DNA of 64,000 bases. Origin: Agromyces sp. Root81 (GTDB lineage: Bacteria > Actinomycetota > Actinomycetes > Actinomycetales > Microbacteriaceae). Below, one piece after another: positions 41,677 through 50,593 of the stretch (position 1 is its first letter; the number at the start of each line of letters is the position of its first letter). The DNA is taken from assembly GCF_001429165.1 (NCBI RefSeq), contig NZ_LMIR01000004.1:62001-126000 (forward strand). The letters are read 5' to 3'. A model generated the notes under the pieces. That model was not told the DNA's origin and searched no databases. It saw only the letters and a list, made by a program, of their open reading frames with translations. The translations under genes and the position numbers were made by a program.

Positions 41677-42825
41677 TCAGGCTCCCTTCACGGCGGCAGC
41701 GCCGAACGCCGCGCCCTTCGGCGCTGCGCTGGTGCCATCGGCGGCCTTCGCCGCATTGCGTGCGGCGACGAGCGAGTCGTGCGTCGGGGCATCCGGAACC
41801 GTCTCGGGGCGGTTCTTCGCGAACTCGCGACGCAGCACCGGCACGACCTCCGAGCCGAGCAGGTCGAGCTGCTCGAGCACGGTCTTCAGCGGCAGGCCGG
41901 CGTGGTCCATGAGGAAGAGCTGGCGCTGGTAGTCGCCCACGTAGTCGCGGAAGCCGAGGGTCTTGTCGATGACCTCCTGCGGGCTGCCGACCGTGAGCGG
42001 GGTCTGCGAGGTGAAGTCCTCGAGGCTCGGGCCATGGCCGCAGACGGGGGCGTTGTCGAAGTAGGGACGGAACTCGCGGACGGCGTCCTGCGAGTTCTTG
42101 CGCATGAACACCTGTCCGCCGAGGCCGACGATCGCCTGCTCCGCGGTGCCGTGCTCGTAGTGCTCGAACCGCTGACGGTAGAGGGCGACCATGCGCTGGG
42201 TGTGCGAGGCGGGCCAGAAGATGTGGTTCGCGAAGAAGCCGTCGCCGTAGTACGCGGCCTGCTCGGCGATCTCGGGGCTGCGGATCGAGCCGTGCCAGAC
42301 GAACGGGGGCACGTCGTCGAGCGGGCGAGGCGTGGACTGGAAGCCCTGCAGCGGCGTGCGGAACTGCCCGTCCCAGTCGACGAAGTCCTCGCGCCACAGG
42401 CGGTGCAGCAGGTTGTAGTTCTCGAGGGCGAGGTTGATGCCCTGCCGGATGTCCTTGCCGAACCACGGGTAGACCGGGCCGGTGTTCCCGCGGCCGAGCA
42501 TGAGGTCGACGCGGCCGTCGGCGACGTGCTGGAGCATCGCGAAGTCCTCGGCGATCTTCACGGGGTCGTTCGTCGTGATGAGCGTCGTGGAGGTCGTCAG
42601 CTGGATCTTCGAGGTCTTCGCCGCGATGTAGGCGAGCGTCGTGGTCGGCGATGAGGAGAAGAAGGGCGGGTTGTGGTGCTCGCCGAGCGCGAAGACGTCG
42701 AGGCCGACCTCTTCGGCGTGCTGGGCGATCGTCAGCACATCGGTGATGCGCTCGTGCTCGCTCGGCGTGCGCCCCGTCGTCGGGTCCTGAGTGATGTCGC
42801 TGACGGTGAAGATTCCGAACTGCAT
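41677..42825 (-). CDS. LLM class flavin-dependent monooxygenase (CE1758 type)
   Basis: 382 residues from ATG 42825 with GGAGGG 5 nt upstream. Luciferase-like barrel: MQFGIFTVSDI, VGLDVFALGEHHNPPFFSSSPTTTLAYIAAKT, EDFAMLQHVADGRVDLMLGRGNTGPVYPWFG. A C-terminal Ala-rich tail extends beyond the usual end. Forms an operon with the FMN reductase directly downstream. Substrate unknown; such enzymes oxidise small organic compounds with FMNH2 and oxygen. Confidence 0.9.
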   Translation of the reverse strand: MQFGIFTVSDITQDPTTGRTPSEHERITDVLTIAQHAEEVGLDVFALGEHHNPPFFSSSPTTTLAYIAAKTSKIQLTTSTTLITTNDPVKIAEDFAMLQHVADGRVDLMLGRGNTGPVYPWFGKDIRQGINLALENYNLLHRLWREDFVDWDGQFRTPLQGFQSTPRPLDDVPPFVWHGSIRSPEIAEQAAYYGDGFFANHIFWPASHTQRMVALYRQRFEHYEHGTAEQAIVGLGGQVFMRKNSQDAVREFRPYFDNAPVCGHGPSLEDFTSQTPLTVGSPQEVIDKTLGFRDYVGDYQRQLFLMDHAGLPLKTVLEQLDLLGSEVVPVLRREFAKNRPETVPDAPTHDSLVAARNAAKAADGTSAAPKGAAFGAAAVKGA

Positions 42826-42861
42826 GGTGCCCTCCTGGGCTCTTCCTCGTGGGAGATTCCG

Positions 42862-42882
42862 TGTTGCATGCTTTTGCATACA
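42862..42882. promoter_or_regulatory. Possible operator before the flavin monooxygenase operon
   Basis: A short AT-rich patch with the dyad ATGC-TTTT-GCAT (42868-42879) and flanking TTGCA, about 40 bp upstream of the start. It stands out from the GC-rich surroundings and is placed where a repressor would act. No regulator gene is adjacent. Confidence 0.35.
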
Positions 42883-42995
42883 CTTTCCGCAACGGATGCC
42901 CCCCGCACACTATTCCCGATCGATCCGCGCAACGCACACCGGGCGCCACGGGCCGGGGCCGGACAGCGCCGGGCAGCGTCCCGACGCATGCGAAA

Positions 42996-43022
42996 GGCGG
43001 GGGTGCCATCGGCACCCCCGCC
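42996..43022 (-). terminator. Intrinsic terminator of the M28 peptidase gene
   Basis: Perfect 12-bp stem (42996-43007 with 43011-43022) and 3-nt loop, 15 nt after the stop codon on the minus strand, followed by TTTCG. Confidence 0.82.
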
Positions 43023-43037
43023 CCGTTCCGCTGCGAC

Positions 43038-44621
43038 TCAGTCGCCCGAGGAGTGCTCGTGCCCTCCGTCGCTGCCGACCGTACCCTGGGGCCCGGCCGG
43101 AGCCGGGAGGGTGAGGCCGCCCGGGATGCTGCGTCCCACGACGCCGTTGACCGACTCCGTTGAGTAGGAGTAGGCGAGCACGGCGAGCGCGATCGCATCG
43201 GCGTTGACGTCGAGCGCCTCGAGGTTCACGTTGTCGATGTCATCGCACGCCTGGTGGTAGCACTGGTCGTACGACTCACCGGCGACACCGCCCCAGATCA
43301 CCTGCTGCGCCGGGGTCTTGACGACCTCTGCGCCCGTGAACAGGCCGCCGGCCGGGATCCCGTTGAAGATGAAGGCCTCGTAGTCGCTCCGGCCGCTGAA
43401 CTCGGCATCGTCGTACGGCTCGCCGACGCTCGTGAAGTAGCTCTCGAAGAGGTCTTCGATCTGCACCGAACCCTCGGGAACCGTGACCGGCGCCTCGAAG
43501 CCCGACTCGTCGCCGTCGTACACCATGAAGATGTAGTTCGGCGAGGCGATCATGTCGAAGTTGAGGTACAGGGCGATGCGGTCCTTCTCCGCCTGGCTGA
43601 GCCCGGCGACGTACTCCTCGGAGCCGATCAGGCCGCTCTCCTCGGCACCCCACCATGCGAGGCGCACGGTGTTCTCCGGCTTGACCTTCGACATCTGCTC
43701 GGCGATCTCGAGCAGTGCGGCCGATCCGCTGCCGTTGTCGTTGATGCCGGGTCCGGCCTGCACCGAATCGAGGTGCGCGCCGGCCATGACGACGTTGTCG
43801 GCGTTCCGACCCGGCTTCTCAGCGATGATGTTCTTCTGCGCACGCTGCTCGGGCGCCGGCACGAAGACTCGCGCCGTCGAACCGTCCTGCGACAGCGCGA
43901 CGCCCTGCTCGTAGCTCGCCCCGACGACCGGGATGCCGACGACATCCGGTCCGCCGAGCGTGCCGACGATGAGGCCCATGCGCGCATCGTTGTCTTCGTT
44001 GCCCTGGTTGAAGATGACCACGCCACCGGCCCCTGCGGCCTCGGCGTTCACGGCCTTCTGGGCGAACGAGCACGACCCCCGCTGGATGAGCGCGATGCTG
44101 CCCGCCGGTATTCCGTCGAAGTCGGTCGGCTCGCAGCCGCTGGAACTGGTGTTCCCGAGCCCGAGCTGGAGGTCGACCGCCCACACGTCGGCGGTCAGGT
44201 TGCCGGCACCGCTGCCGGTGAATGGCCCGGTCTCGTACGTCGCGGCGATCGGAGTGATCTGCTCGAGCTCCGACGGGCCGACGAACGTGTAGGGGAACTC
44301 GTCGATCGACACGTTCCACCCGGCGGCTTCGAGCTTGTCGACCACGTAATCCACGCTCGCCTCGTAGCCGGGCAGGCCGGCGGCGCGATTGCCCCCGTTC
44401 GCATCGGCGATCGCCTGCAGCGCCTCGAGGTGCTCCATCGCACCGTCGGCGCTGACGCACTCGGTCAGCTTCTGGATGGTGTTGTTGGTGCGATTGTCGC
44501 ACCCGTTTCCGGCTGGTGCGGCGAAGGCCGCACCCGTGGGTGCGAGCGCCAGTCCGGCGATCGCCGCGGTCGCGATCACCACCGTCTTGGCGCGCTTGGA
44601 AAGTGCTGCAGATGGGTACAT
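43038..44621 (-). CDS. Secreted M28 family zinc aminopeptidase with PA domain
   Basis: 527 residues. The signal peptide runs through TVVIATAAIAGLALAPTGAAFA with cleavage near residue 35. A protease-associated domain (SIALIQRGSCSFAQKAVNAEAAGAGGVVIFNQ) is inserted before the catalytic half. Zinc ligands: AGAHLDSV (His), GINDNGSGSA (Asp), WWGAEESGLIGS (Glu-Glu), LNFDMIAS (Asp) and CYHQACDD (His). This matches Streptomyces-type aminopeptidase S/Y. A GGGGAG sequence precedes the ATG. Probably scavenges peptides outside the cell; the C-terminal tail ends in HEHSSGD. Confidence 0.93.
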   Translation of the reverse strand: MYPSAALSKRAKTVVIATAAIAGLALAPTGAAFAAPAGNGCDNRTNNTIQKLTECVSADGAMEHLEALQAIADANGGNRAAGLPGYEASVDYVVDKLEAAGWNVSIDEFPYTFVGPSELEQITPIAATYETGPFTGSGAGNLTADVWAVDLQLGLGNTSSSGCEPTDFDGIPAGSIALIQRGSCSFAQKAVNAEAAGAGGVVIFNQGNEDNDARMGLIVGTLGGPDVVGIPVVGASYEQGVALSQDGSTARVFVPAPEQRAQKNIIAEKPGRNADNVVMAGAHLDSVQAGPGINDNGSGSAALLEIAEQMSKVKPENTVRLAWWGAEESGLIGSEEYVAGLSQAEKDRIALYLNFDMIASPNYIFMVYDGDESGFEAPVTVPEGSVQIEDLFESYFTSVGEPYDDAEFSGRSDYEAFIFNGIPAGGLFTGAEVVKTPAQQVIWGGVAGESYDQCYHQACDDIDNVNLEALDVNADAIALAVLAYSYSTESVNGVVGRSIPGGLTLPAPAGPQGTVGSDGGHEHSSGD

Positions 44622-44776
44622 CGTCTCCCCTTCCGTGCCGGTTCGTCTCCATCGACCCCCGGTCGGGCGCCAGCATATGCGTTCCATCCCGCCGTCCGAC
44701 AGCCCCAGTTCCGAATCGGGCACCACGACGCAGGGATCGAGCGTGGTGCGGCGTCCCCGTGGCTAGACTCGCCGTG

Positions 44777-45586
44777 ATGGGCACGATTTCGGTCATCATC
44801 CCGAGCCTGAACGACGCGGAGTTCCTCGCCGCTTGCCTCGACGCGCTCGCGAAGCAGACCCGATCCCCCGACGAGGTCGTCGTCGTCGACAACGGCTCGA
44901 CGGATGGCACGGTCGACGTCGCCCTGGCCGCGGGCGCGCGGGTGGTGCACGAGCCGATGCGCGGCATCTGGCCGGCGACGGCAGCCGGATTCGACGCGGC
45001 ATCCGGCGAACTGCTGGCCCGCCTCGACGCCGACTCCGTGCCGGCTCCCGGATGGCTCGCCGAGGCCGAGCGGCGCATGGCCGAGCCCGACCGGCCCACC
45101 GTTGTGACGAACGGCGGCGCTTTCTACGGGCGGAACGCCGTCGTGCGATGGATCGCCCGCAACATCTACATCGGCGGCTACTTCACCGTGATCGGTCCGC
45201 TGCTGGGGCATCCGCCGATCTTCGGCTCGAACTACGTGCTGCGCGCCGAGGCGTGGACCCGGCTCCGCGAGGTCGTGCACCGCGACCGCGCCGACGTGCA
45301 CGACGACCTCGACCTCGCGTGGTGGATGCAGCCCGGCATGACGGTCGTGCGCGACCGGCGGCTCGTCGTCGGAGTGTCCGCGCGGCCGTTCGACAGCTTC
45401 GACGGGCTCGCCCGCCGGGTGCGCATGGCGTTCCACACCATGTCGGTCGAGTCGCGCGAGTGGCCGCCGCTCAGGCGACGCGCCGAACGACGCCGCGCAC
45501 CGGTCTGGGTCTGGGAGGCGATGCCGGTCGAACCCGAGGTGGCGGATGCCGCCGACCCTGACGGCGAGGAGCCGCTGACGGCGTAG
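44777..45586 (+). CDS. Glycosyltransferase family 2
   Basis: 269 residues. GT-A fold: ISVIIPSLNDAEFLAACLDALAKQTRSPDEVVVVDNGSTDGT, then RLDADSVPAPGWL (DxD-like) and the acceptor region GSNYVLRAEAWTRLREVVHRDRADVHDDLDLAWWM with the ED/DDLD catalytic motif. No membrane helix at the C terminus, so it is cytosolic or peripheral. TAGACT 7 nt before the ATG and no ribosome binding site. Donor and acceptor unknown; probably envelope glycan or lipid. Confidence 0.9.
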   Translation: MGTISVIIPSLNDAEFLAACLDALAKQTRSPDEVVVVDNGSTDGTVDVALAAGARVVHEPMRGIWPATAAGFDAASGELLARLDADSVPAPGWLAEAERRMAEPDRPTVVTNGGAFYGRNAVVRWIARNIYIGGYFTVIGPLLGHPPIFGSNYVLRAEAWTRLREVVHRDRADVHDDLDLAWWMQPGMTVVRDRRLVVGVSARPFDSFDGLARRVRMAFHTMSVESREWPPLRRRAERRRAPVWVWEAMPVEPEVADAADPDGEEPLTA

Positions 45587-45608
45587 CGAGCCGACGCCGA
45601 CGCCCGTG

Positions 45609-46577
45609 CTACGGCGTGAGGTCGGTGGCTGCGAAGAGGTCGAGCATGTCGCGCACGAGCTGGTGCGGCGCCGTCTCGCATGGGCTGTGCCCCGTGGGAT
45701 ACACCGCCAGGTGCGCGCCGATCTCACGGGCGAACCGTTCGTGCAGTTCCCTCGGCCAGAGATCGTGCTCCCCCACCGCGACGAGCATCGGAATCGTCGA
45801 TGCCGCGAGCTCGGCCCGCAGGTCGGGGGTCTGCATCATGAGCGCGATGATGTCGTCGACGCTCTCGCGCCGGGTCAGCGCGAAGCGCTGGCGCACGAAC
45901 TCCAGCCGCCGCGGCGGCACGCGGTTGAGGTTGTTCCGGATGCCCCACAGCATGAGCGCGGCGCCCTGGTGCGGTGACGTGAACGCGCTGACCGGGCCGA
46001 TGCGCTTGACGCCGCGGAACGCCTGGCCGGGCTCGGGTGGCGCGCTGAGCAGCGTGAGGCTCGCGAAGCGCCCGGGCCGCTCATGCAGTGCGAGCTCGGC
46101 GAGCGTGCCGGCGAAGCTGTAGCCGAGCACGTGCGCCGGGCCCGTGCCGTCGTCGAGCACCGCGAGCAGGTCGTCGAGGAAGAGGCGTTCGTCGTACCGC
46201 TGCCGCGGTGGGTCGAGGTTCCACGGCCCGGCCCGCCACGACTCGTATTGCCCTGCGAGATCGAACGATTCCGCCCGGTAGCCGGCCGCCGCGAACAACG
46301 GCATCATGAGCACGAAGTCCTCTTTCGACCCGGTCGCACCCGGCACGAGCACGACGCGCGGCCCCGAGTCCGGGCCGAGTGCGACGCGCGCGAGGGAGCC
46401 GCTCGGCGCCTCGAACGTCGTGTGCTCTGCACCTTCGGGGAAGACCCGCCAGTCGAGGTCGGGGATCGCCTCGTCGGCACGATGCGCCTCGTCGACGGCG
46501 ACCTCGGGTTCCGACGGAATGTCGGCGACCGGGCCGCGCCGACGGAATGAACCGAGCGCGCCTCCGAATGCGACCAC
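45609..46577 (-). CDS. Alpha/beta hydrolase
   Basis: 322 residues. GTG start chosen at 46577 because TATCGT lies 6 nt upstream. After a 55-residue N-terminal extension comes the fold core (RVVLVPGATGSKEDFVLMMPLFAAAGYRAESFDLAG), the nucleophile GYSFAG, the acid in VAVGEHDLWP and the His in YPTGHSPCETAP. Substrate unknown; similar to esterase/lipase-like peptidase-33 relatives. Convergent with the GT2 gene 22 nt away. Confidence 0.87.
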   Translation of the reverse strand: MVAFGGALGSFRRRGPVADIPSEPEVAVDEAHRADEAIPDLDWRVFPEGAEHTTFEAPSGSLARVALGPDSGPRVVLVPGATGSKEDFVLMMPLFAAAGYRAESFDLAGQYESWRAGPWNLDPPRQRYDERLFLDDLLAVLDDGTGPAHVLGYSFAGTLAELALHERPGRFASLTLLSAPPEPGQAFRGVKRIGPVSAFTSPHQGAALMLWGIRNNLNRVPPRRLEFVRQRFALTRRESVDDIIALMMQTPDLRAELAASTIPMLVAVGEHDLWPRELHERFAREIGAHLAVYPTGHSPCETAPHQLVRDMLDLFAATDLTP

Positions 46578-46713
46578 ACATTCACGATAGCGGCGACCGC
46601 CCTGATGGGGTGCGGAAAACCGGCGCGCGGGTCGTCGACCGTCGAGCCGGCTCACACCTCGCGCAGAGCGAACACCGAGCACGGCCACAGGCAGCGCGTT
46701 TAAGCTTGGGGGC

Positions 46714-47091
46714 ATGGCAACCGTCGCGCTCACCCTGGACACCTTCGAGAAGACCATCCTCGAAGGCGGCACCGTCTTCGTCGATTTCTGGGCCGGGTGG
46801 TGCGGTCCGTGCATGCAGTTCGCCCCGAACTACGAGGCGGCCGCCGAGGCGAACCCCGACTTCACGTTCGCCAAGGTCGACACCGAAGACCAGCAGCAGC
46901 TGGCCGCAGCCATGAACATCACGTCGATTCCGACGATCATGGCCTTCAAGGACGGCATCGGCGTGTTCGCCCAGGCCGGCGCACTCCCCCGGCCGATGCT
47001 CGACGAGCTCATCTCGCAGGTGCGAGCGCTCGACATGGAGCAGGTGCGGGCAGACCTCGCCAAGCAGGAGGCCGAGGAGGCCTCGGCCTGA
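46714..47091 (+). CDS. Thioredoxin
   Basis: 125 residues with the active site FWAGWCGPCMQF (Cys30, Cys33), the cis-proline segment TSIPTIMAF and a C-terminal helical extension (MEQVRADLAKQEAEEASA) slightly longer than usual. It reduces disulfides in the cytosol. TAAGCT lies 7 nt before the ATG; leaderless start is likely. No thioredoxin reductase gene is near. Confidence 0.93.
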   Translation: MATVALTLDTFEKTILEGGTVFVDFWAGWCGPCMQFAPNYEAAAEANPDFTFAKVDTEDQQQLAAAMNITSIPTIMAFKDGIGVFAQAGALPRPMLDELISQVRALDMEQVRADLAKQEAEEASA

Positions 47092-47094
47092 GTC

Positions 47095-47127
47095 GAGCCG
47101 CCGAGCGGCCACTTCGGCCGGCGGCTC
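47095..47127. terminator. Bidirectional hairpin between thioredoxin and membrane protein genes
   Basis: GAGCCGCC (47095-47102) pairs with GGCGGCTC (47120-47127), with more pairing inside the loop. It sits in the 43-bp gap between convergent genes. Confidence 0.65.
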
Positions 47128-47134
47128 CGGCCGA

Positions 47135-47749
47135 TCACTCCGCGGCCGGCTCCCCGAGACCTTCGAGACCGCTGAGGTCGAGTTCGACCCCGTAGGGTCG
47201 CGAGGCGCCGGTCACGAGCGCCGGCACGCGCACGTAGCGGCCGCGCTCATGCAGGCCGTCGAGCAGTTCGCGCCACCGGTCGTCGGCCGCTTCACCGAGG
47301 AATCCGGCGTGACGCGGACGGTCGCCGCCCACGAGCTGCACGCCGATGCGGTAGCGCCGCGAGAGCCACCGACTCGCCCGCGGCACGAGCACCGCGTGCT
47401 GCTCGGGTCCGCCGTGCAGCCGCGCGAGCTCGATCGCGGGCTGGTGCCTGTGCGCATCGGCGACGGGCGCGACCGCCCGCACCTCCCGCTCCACGCGCGG
47501 CGCATCGACGAGCTCGAGACCCTCGAGGGTCGTGAGATCGCCCCACTGGTCGGGATTCGCTCGGCGCGAACCGCGAACGAGGCCGACGAGCAACCAGGCG
47601 ATCGAGGCGGTCACGAGCAGCACGAACGGCCAGAACAACCAGGGTTCGGCCTCGGGTCGGACGAGGCCCGTCAAGAGGAGGAGCACCAGCACCACGAGGT
47701 ATGGGAGCGGTTCCCATGCGAGCAGCGGCTTCGAACGGGGTGCGGGCAT
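47135..47749 (-). CDS. Hypothetical membrane-anchored protein
   Basis: 204 residues. Two adjacent hydrophobic helices near the N terminus (LPYLVVLVLLLLTGLV, WLFWPFVLLVTASIAWLLVGLV) anchor a soluble domain. That domain contains RYRIGVQLVGGDRPRHAGFLGEA and RYVRVPALVTG, resembling the HIRAN-like or minor-tail type beta-barrel seen in actinobacterial proteins; this is weak. TAGCCT lies 7 nt before the ATG. Function unknown. Confidence 0.7.
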   Translation of the reverse strand: MPAPRSKPLLAWEPLPYLVVLVLLLLTGLVRPEAEPWLFWPFVLLVTASIAWLLVGLVRGSRRANPDQWGDLTTLEGLELVDAPRVEREVRAVAPVADAHRHQPAIELARLHGGPEQHAVLVPRASRWLSRRYRIGVQLVGGDRPRHAGFLGEAADDRWRELLDGLHERGRYVRVPALVTGASRPYGVELDLSGLEGLGEPAAE

Positions 47750-47810
47750 GTGCTTCAGGCTATCGCGGGCACGGATGCCCCGGCGCCCGGCGATGCCGCG
47801 GCATCCGCGC

Positions 47811-48698
47811 TCAGCGCAGTTCGGGGAGGAGCTGCGCCACCTCGTCGAGCACCGACTCGTCGCCGGCGTAGAGGCCGTGCTCGCGAGGCCAGTGGGCGAC
47901 GACGTCGGTGAACCCGAGTTCGGCCGCGCGTCCCACCGCGTCTTCGAACGCCGCCGCGCTGGCGAGGCTGTACCGCTCGTCGGAGTCGAGGGAGAGGATG
48001 CGATCGATGCTCGACACCTCGCGTCCGACGCTCTCGCAGGCCTCGTCGAGACGTGCACTCAGCTCGGCCACTCGCCGCCACCAGGCATCCGTGCCGTCGA
48101 CGGTGCCGCCGGTCGTCACCCAGCCGTCGCCGATCCGCGCCGCGAGTGCAAGACTCTTCGGGCCTTCGGCCGCGATGTGCAGCGGCATCCGCGGTCGCTG
48201 CGCGGGTTCGCCCACCATGCGGGCGCCCGATGCCGTGAACCACTCGCCGTCGAACGAGATGCCGTCGGACCCCGGCTGCTCGAAGCGCAGGAGCACGTCG
48301 AGCCCTTCGGCGAACTCGACGAACCGCTCGAAGCGCTGCCGCGGCGAGTACTCGGGCTGGCCGAGCACGAAGGCGTCGAAGCCCGTGCCGCCCGACCCGA
48401 CGCCGAGCAGCACGCGGCCACCCGAGATCTGGTCGACCGTGGCGACATCCTTTGCGAACGGCACGGGATGCCGGAAGTTGGGGCTCGCGACGAACGTGCC
48501 GAGCCCGATGCGCTCGGTGACCATCGCGGCGGCCGTGAGCGTGGGAACCGTGGCATGCCAGCGCTGCCCGGCGAGGGTCTTCCACGAGAGGTGGTCGTAC
48601 GTCCACGCTTGGTCGAAGCCGAGCTCCTCGGCGCCGCGCCAGTAGCGCACCGCCTCGGGCCAGTCGTACTGCGGGAGGATGACGATGCCGAAACGCAT
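47811..48698 (-). CDS. LLM class flavin/F420-dependent oxidoreductase
   Basis: 295 residues. MRFGIVILPQYDW, GFDQAWTYDHLSWK, IGLGTFVASPNFRHPVPFAKDVATVDQISGGRVLLGVGSGGTGFDA are typical of F420-dependent luciferase-like reductases; cofactor F420 rather than FMN is inferred from these segments. Substrate unknown. TAGACT (48705-48710) lies 6 nt before the ATG, overlapping the end of the upstream transporter gene, so it may be transcribed separately. Confidence 0.9.
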   Translation of the reverse strand: MRFGIVILPQYDWPEAVRYWRGAEELGFDQAWTYDHLSWKTLAGQRWHATVPTLTAAAMVTERIGLGTFVASPNFRHPVPFAKDVATVDQISGGRVLLGVGSGGTGFDAFVLGQPEYSPRQRFERFVEFAEGLDVLLRFEQPGSDGISFDGEWFTASGARMVGEPAQRPRMPLHIAAEGPKSLALAARIGDGWVTTGGTVDGTDAWWRRVAELSARLDEACESVGREVSSIDRILSLDSDERYSLASAAAFEDAVGRAAELGFTDVVAHWPREHGLYAGDESVLDEVAQLLPELR

Positions 48699-48707
48699 GG
48701 TCCGAGT

Positions 48708-49679
48708 CTAGGCAGCGCGCCCGGCGTCGGCGGGCACCGGCACGAGGTCGATGTCGAGCGCCACGGCCGCGGCGTCGCGTGAACGCTCGAACCGCACGAG
48801 CACGATGCCGCCGAGGATGAGCAGGCCGCCCACCGCCTGCAGCGGCCCGATCGCCTCGCCGAGCACGAACCACGCGACGATCGCGGCGAAGATCACCTCG
48901 GAGAGGCCGAGGAACGACGAGAGCCGCGTGCCGAGCAGGCGGATCGCGCTGATGCCCGCGACGTAGGCGAACGCCGTCGAGACGAGGCCGACCGTGAGCA
49001 CCGGCACCCACCACGGCGCGATCGTGCCGAAGTACGGCACGTCGACGAAGCTCGCGGTGAACGGCACGAGGCCGACGGCACCGGCGGCGCCGAGCACGAC
49101 GGCGCCCACCACGAAGCCGCTCGCGGCGAGGGCGATCGGCGGCACCGAGGCATCCGCTCGCTCGCCGAGCACGTAGTAGACGCAGACGCCGACCATCGCG
49201 ACGCCCGCGAGCAGCAGGCCGACGACGTCGAGGCCGCCGCCGCCCGGACCGATCACGAGGAACAGACCGGCGATCGCGAGCACCGACCCCGCGATGACGA
49301 CGAACTGCGGTGCACGGCGCTGACGCGCCCAGGCGAAGAGCACGAGGGCGACCGGTGCGAGGTACTCGATGAGCAGGGTCGTGCTGACGGGGATGAGCGC
49401 GATCGAGGCGTAGAAGGCCACCTGGGTGCCGACGACGGCGATGAGCGCATAGGCCAGCACCGTCCACCGGGCGCGCCACAACGGCCGCAGGTCGAAGCGC
49501 AGGGCGATGAGGCCCGGCAGCAGCAGTGCGAGCGCGGCGACGCTGATGCGCGCGAAGACGGCGGCTCCGGGCGACCAGCCCGACTCGAGGAGCGGCTTCA
49601 CGACCGCACCGCCGGCACCGAAGGCGAGCCCGGCGCCGAGGCCGAGCACGATGCCGAGGAGTCCCTTCGAACCGCGCAT
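48708..49679 (-). CDS. EamA family transporter (drug/metabolite exporter)
   Basis: 323 residues and about ten membrane helices in two EamA repeats (GLGAGLAFGAGGAVVKPLL; VSTAFAYVAGISAIRLLGTRLSSFLGLSEVIFAAIVAWFVLGE). Exports amino acids, metabolites or drugs. AAGGAG lies 8 nt before the ATG. Divergent from a CGNR zinc-finger regulator gene; this pairing is common in actinobacteria and suggests that the regulator controls it. Confidence 0.9.
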   Translation of the reverse strand: MRGSKGLLGIVLGLGAGLAFGAGGAVVKPLLESGWSPGAAVFARISVAALALLLPGLIALRFDLRPLWRARWTVLAYALIAVVGTQVAFYASIALIPVSTTLLIEYLAPVALVLFAWARQRRAPQFVVIAGSVLAIAGLFLVIGPGGGGLDVVGLLLAGVAMVGVCVYYVLGERADASVPPIALAASGFVVGAVVLGAAGAVGLVPFTASFVDVPYFGTIAPWWVPVLTVGLVSTAFAYVAGISAIRLLGTRLSSFLGLSEVIFAAIVAWFVLGEAIGPLQAVGGLLILGGIVLVRFERSRDAAAVALDIDLVPVPADAGRAA

Positions 49680-49772
49680 CGGCGTCTCCTTCCTGTGGCG
49701 GGTGTCGCGGCCGCGTCATGACCGAACGACGTTATGCTCGTGACAGTACCGGCAACGGATGTCAGGAGTCAA

Positions 49773-50318
49773 ATGATTTTCACCGATGACACGATCGCGG
49801 CGTTGAACTTCGTCGCCGCCCTCGCCGACACCGTGCCCGAGGCCTCGGAGTCGGGCGACGACGAACTCGCGACGCCCGAGCAGCTCGCCGTGATCCTCGA
49901 CGCCTGGTGGTACTCGGGTCGTCGCGACGGCACCGCTGCCGAGGTCGCAGAGGTCGCCGCCGCGCGCGACCGGTTGCGCGCCCTCTGGCGCCTCGACCGC
50001 GACGACGCCGTGACCGAGGTGAATGCGATCCTCGCCGAGGCGAACGCCCTGCCCCGGCTCGTGCGGCACGACGACCTCGACTGGCACGTGCACGCGACCA
50101 GCCAGGATGCACCGCTGAGCGAGCGCATCCTCGTCGAGGCGGCGATGGCGTTCGTCGACGTCATCCGCGCCGACGGCATGGATCGCCTGCGCGCCTGCCA
50201 GGCCGACGACTGCGCGGGCATCTACGCCGATCTGTCGAAGAACGCCTCACGCCGGTTCTGCAGCACGCGATGCGGCAACCGCATGGCCGCGCGGGCGCAC
50301 CGCGCGCGCGCCGAGTAG
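49773..50318 (+). CDS. CGNR zinc-finger (ABATE domain) transcriptional regulator
   Basis: 181 residues. The N-terminal ABATE domain (FVAALADTVPEASESGDDELATPEQLAVILDAWW) is followed by the zinc finger CQADDCAGIYADLSKNASRRFCSTRCGNRMAARAHR with four Cys and the CGNR signature. ATG 49773 has AGGAG 5 nt upstream. The family is thought to act as DNA-binding regulators; the divergent EamA gene is the likely target. Confidence 0.92.
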   Translation: MIFTDDTIAALNFVAALADTVPEASESGDDELATPEQLAVILDAWWYSGRRDGTAAEVAEVAAARDRLRALWRLDRDDAVTEVNAILAEANALPRLVRHDDLDWHVHATSQDAPLSERILVEAAMAFVDVIRADGMDRLRACQADDCAGIYADLSKNASRRFCSTRCGNRMAARAHRARAE

Positions 50319-50399
50319 CTGACGCTCGCGTCATCGCCCCCGGCGCCTCCGAGCCTGGACGCCTGCCCGCTCCACCTGCCACCCCGCTCGAAGCCCAAT

Positions 50400-50467
50400 T
50401 GCGGATATACGATCGGACGCGCCGCTGCAGACCGGTCGTGATCGGCGTGTCCGATCGTATATCCGCA
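50400..50467. repeat. Long near-perfect inverted repeat of unknown role
   Basis: Arms 50400-50424 and 50443-50467 are 25 bp each with a single mismatch and an 18-nt loop. The outer 19 bp pair perfectly and contain GGATATACGATCGG, AT-rich for this genome. It lies in the 275-bp gap between the CGNR gene and rpsO. There is no T-run and no ORF. It is too long and regular for a usual terminator. Confidence 0.75.
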
Positions 50468-50522
50468 GGAATGTGCACGGATGGCCCATGATCGCGGCAG
50501 CGCACCTCGCCCGGAATCACGA

Positions 50523-50560
50523 AAGCCCCCGGCCGGCTCGTGAGAGCTGGGCGGGGGCTT
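50523..50560 (-). terminator. Intrinsic terminator of rpsO
   Basis: AAGCCCCC (50523-50530) pairs with GGGGGCTT (50553-50560), with further pairing inside. On the minus strand TTTCG follows. Located 33 nt beyond the rpsO stop. Confidence 0.75.
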
Positions 50561-50593
50561 CCGCAAGAAGTTCGCGGTATCAGCGAGAGTCGA

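Noticed and set aside
50400..50467. The long hairpin as a terminator for the CGNR gene
   Set aside because: It is 82 nt past the stop, has very long arms and no T-run on either strand.
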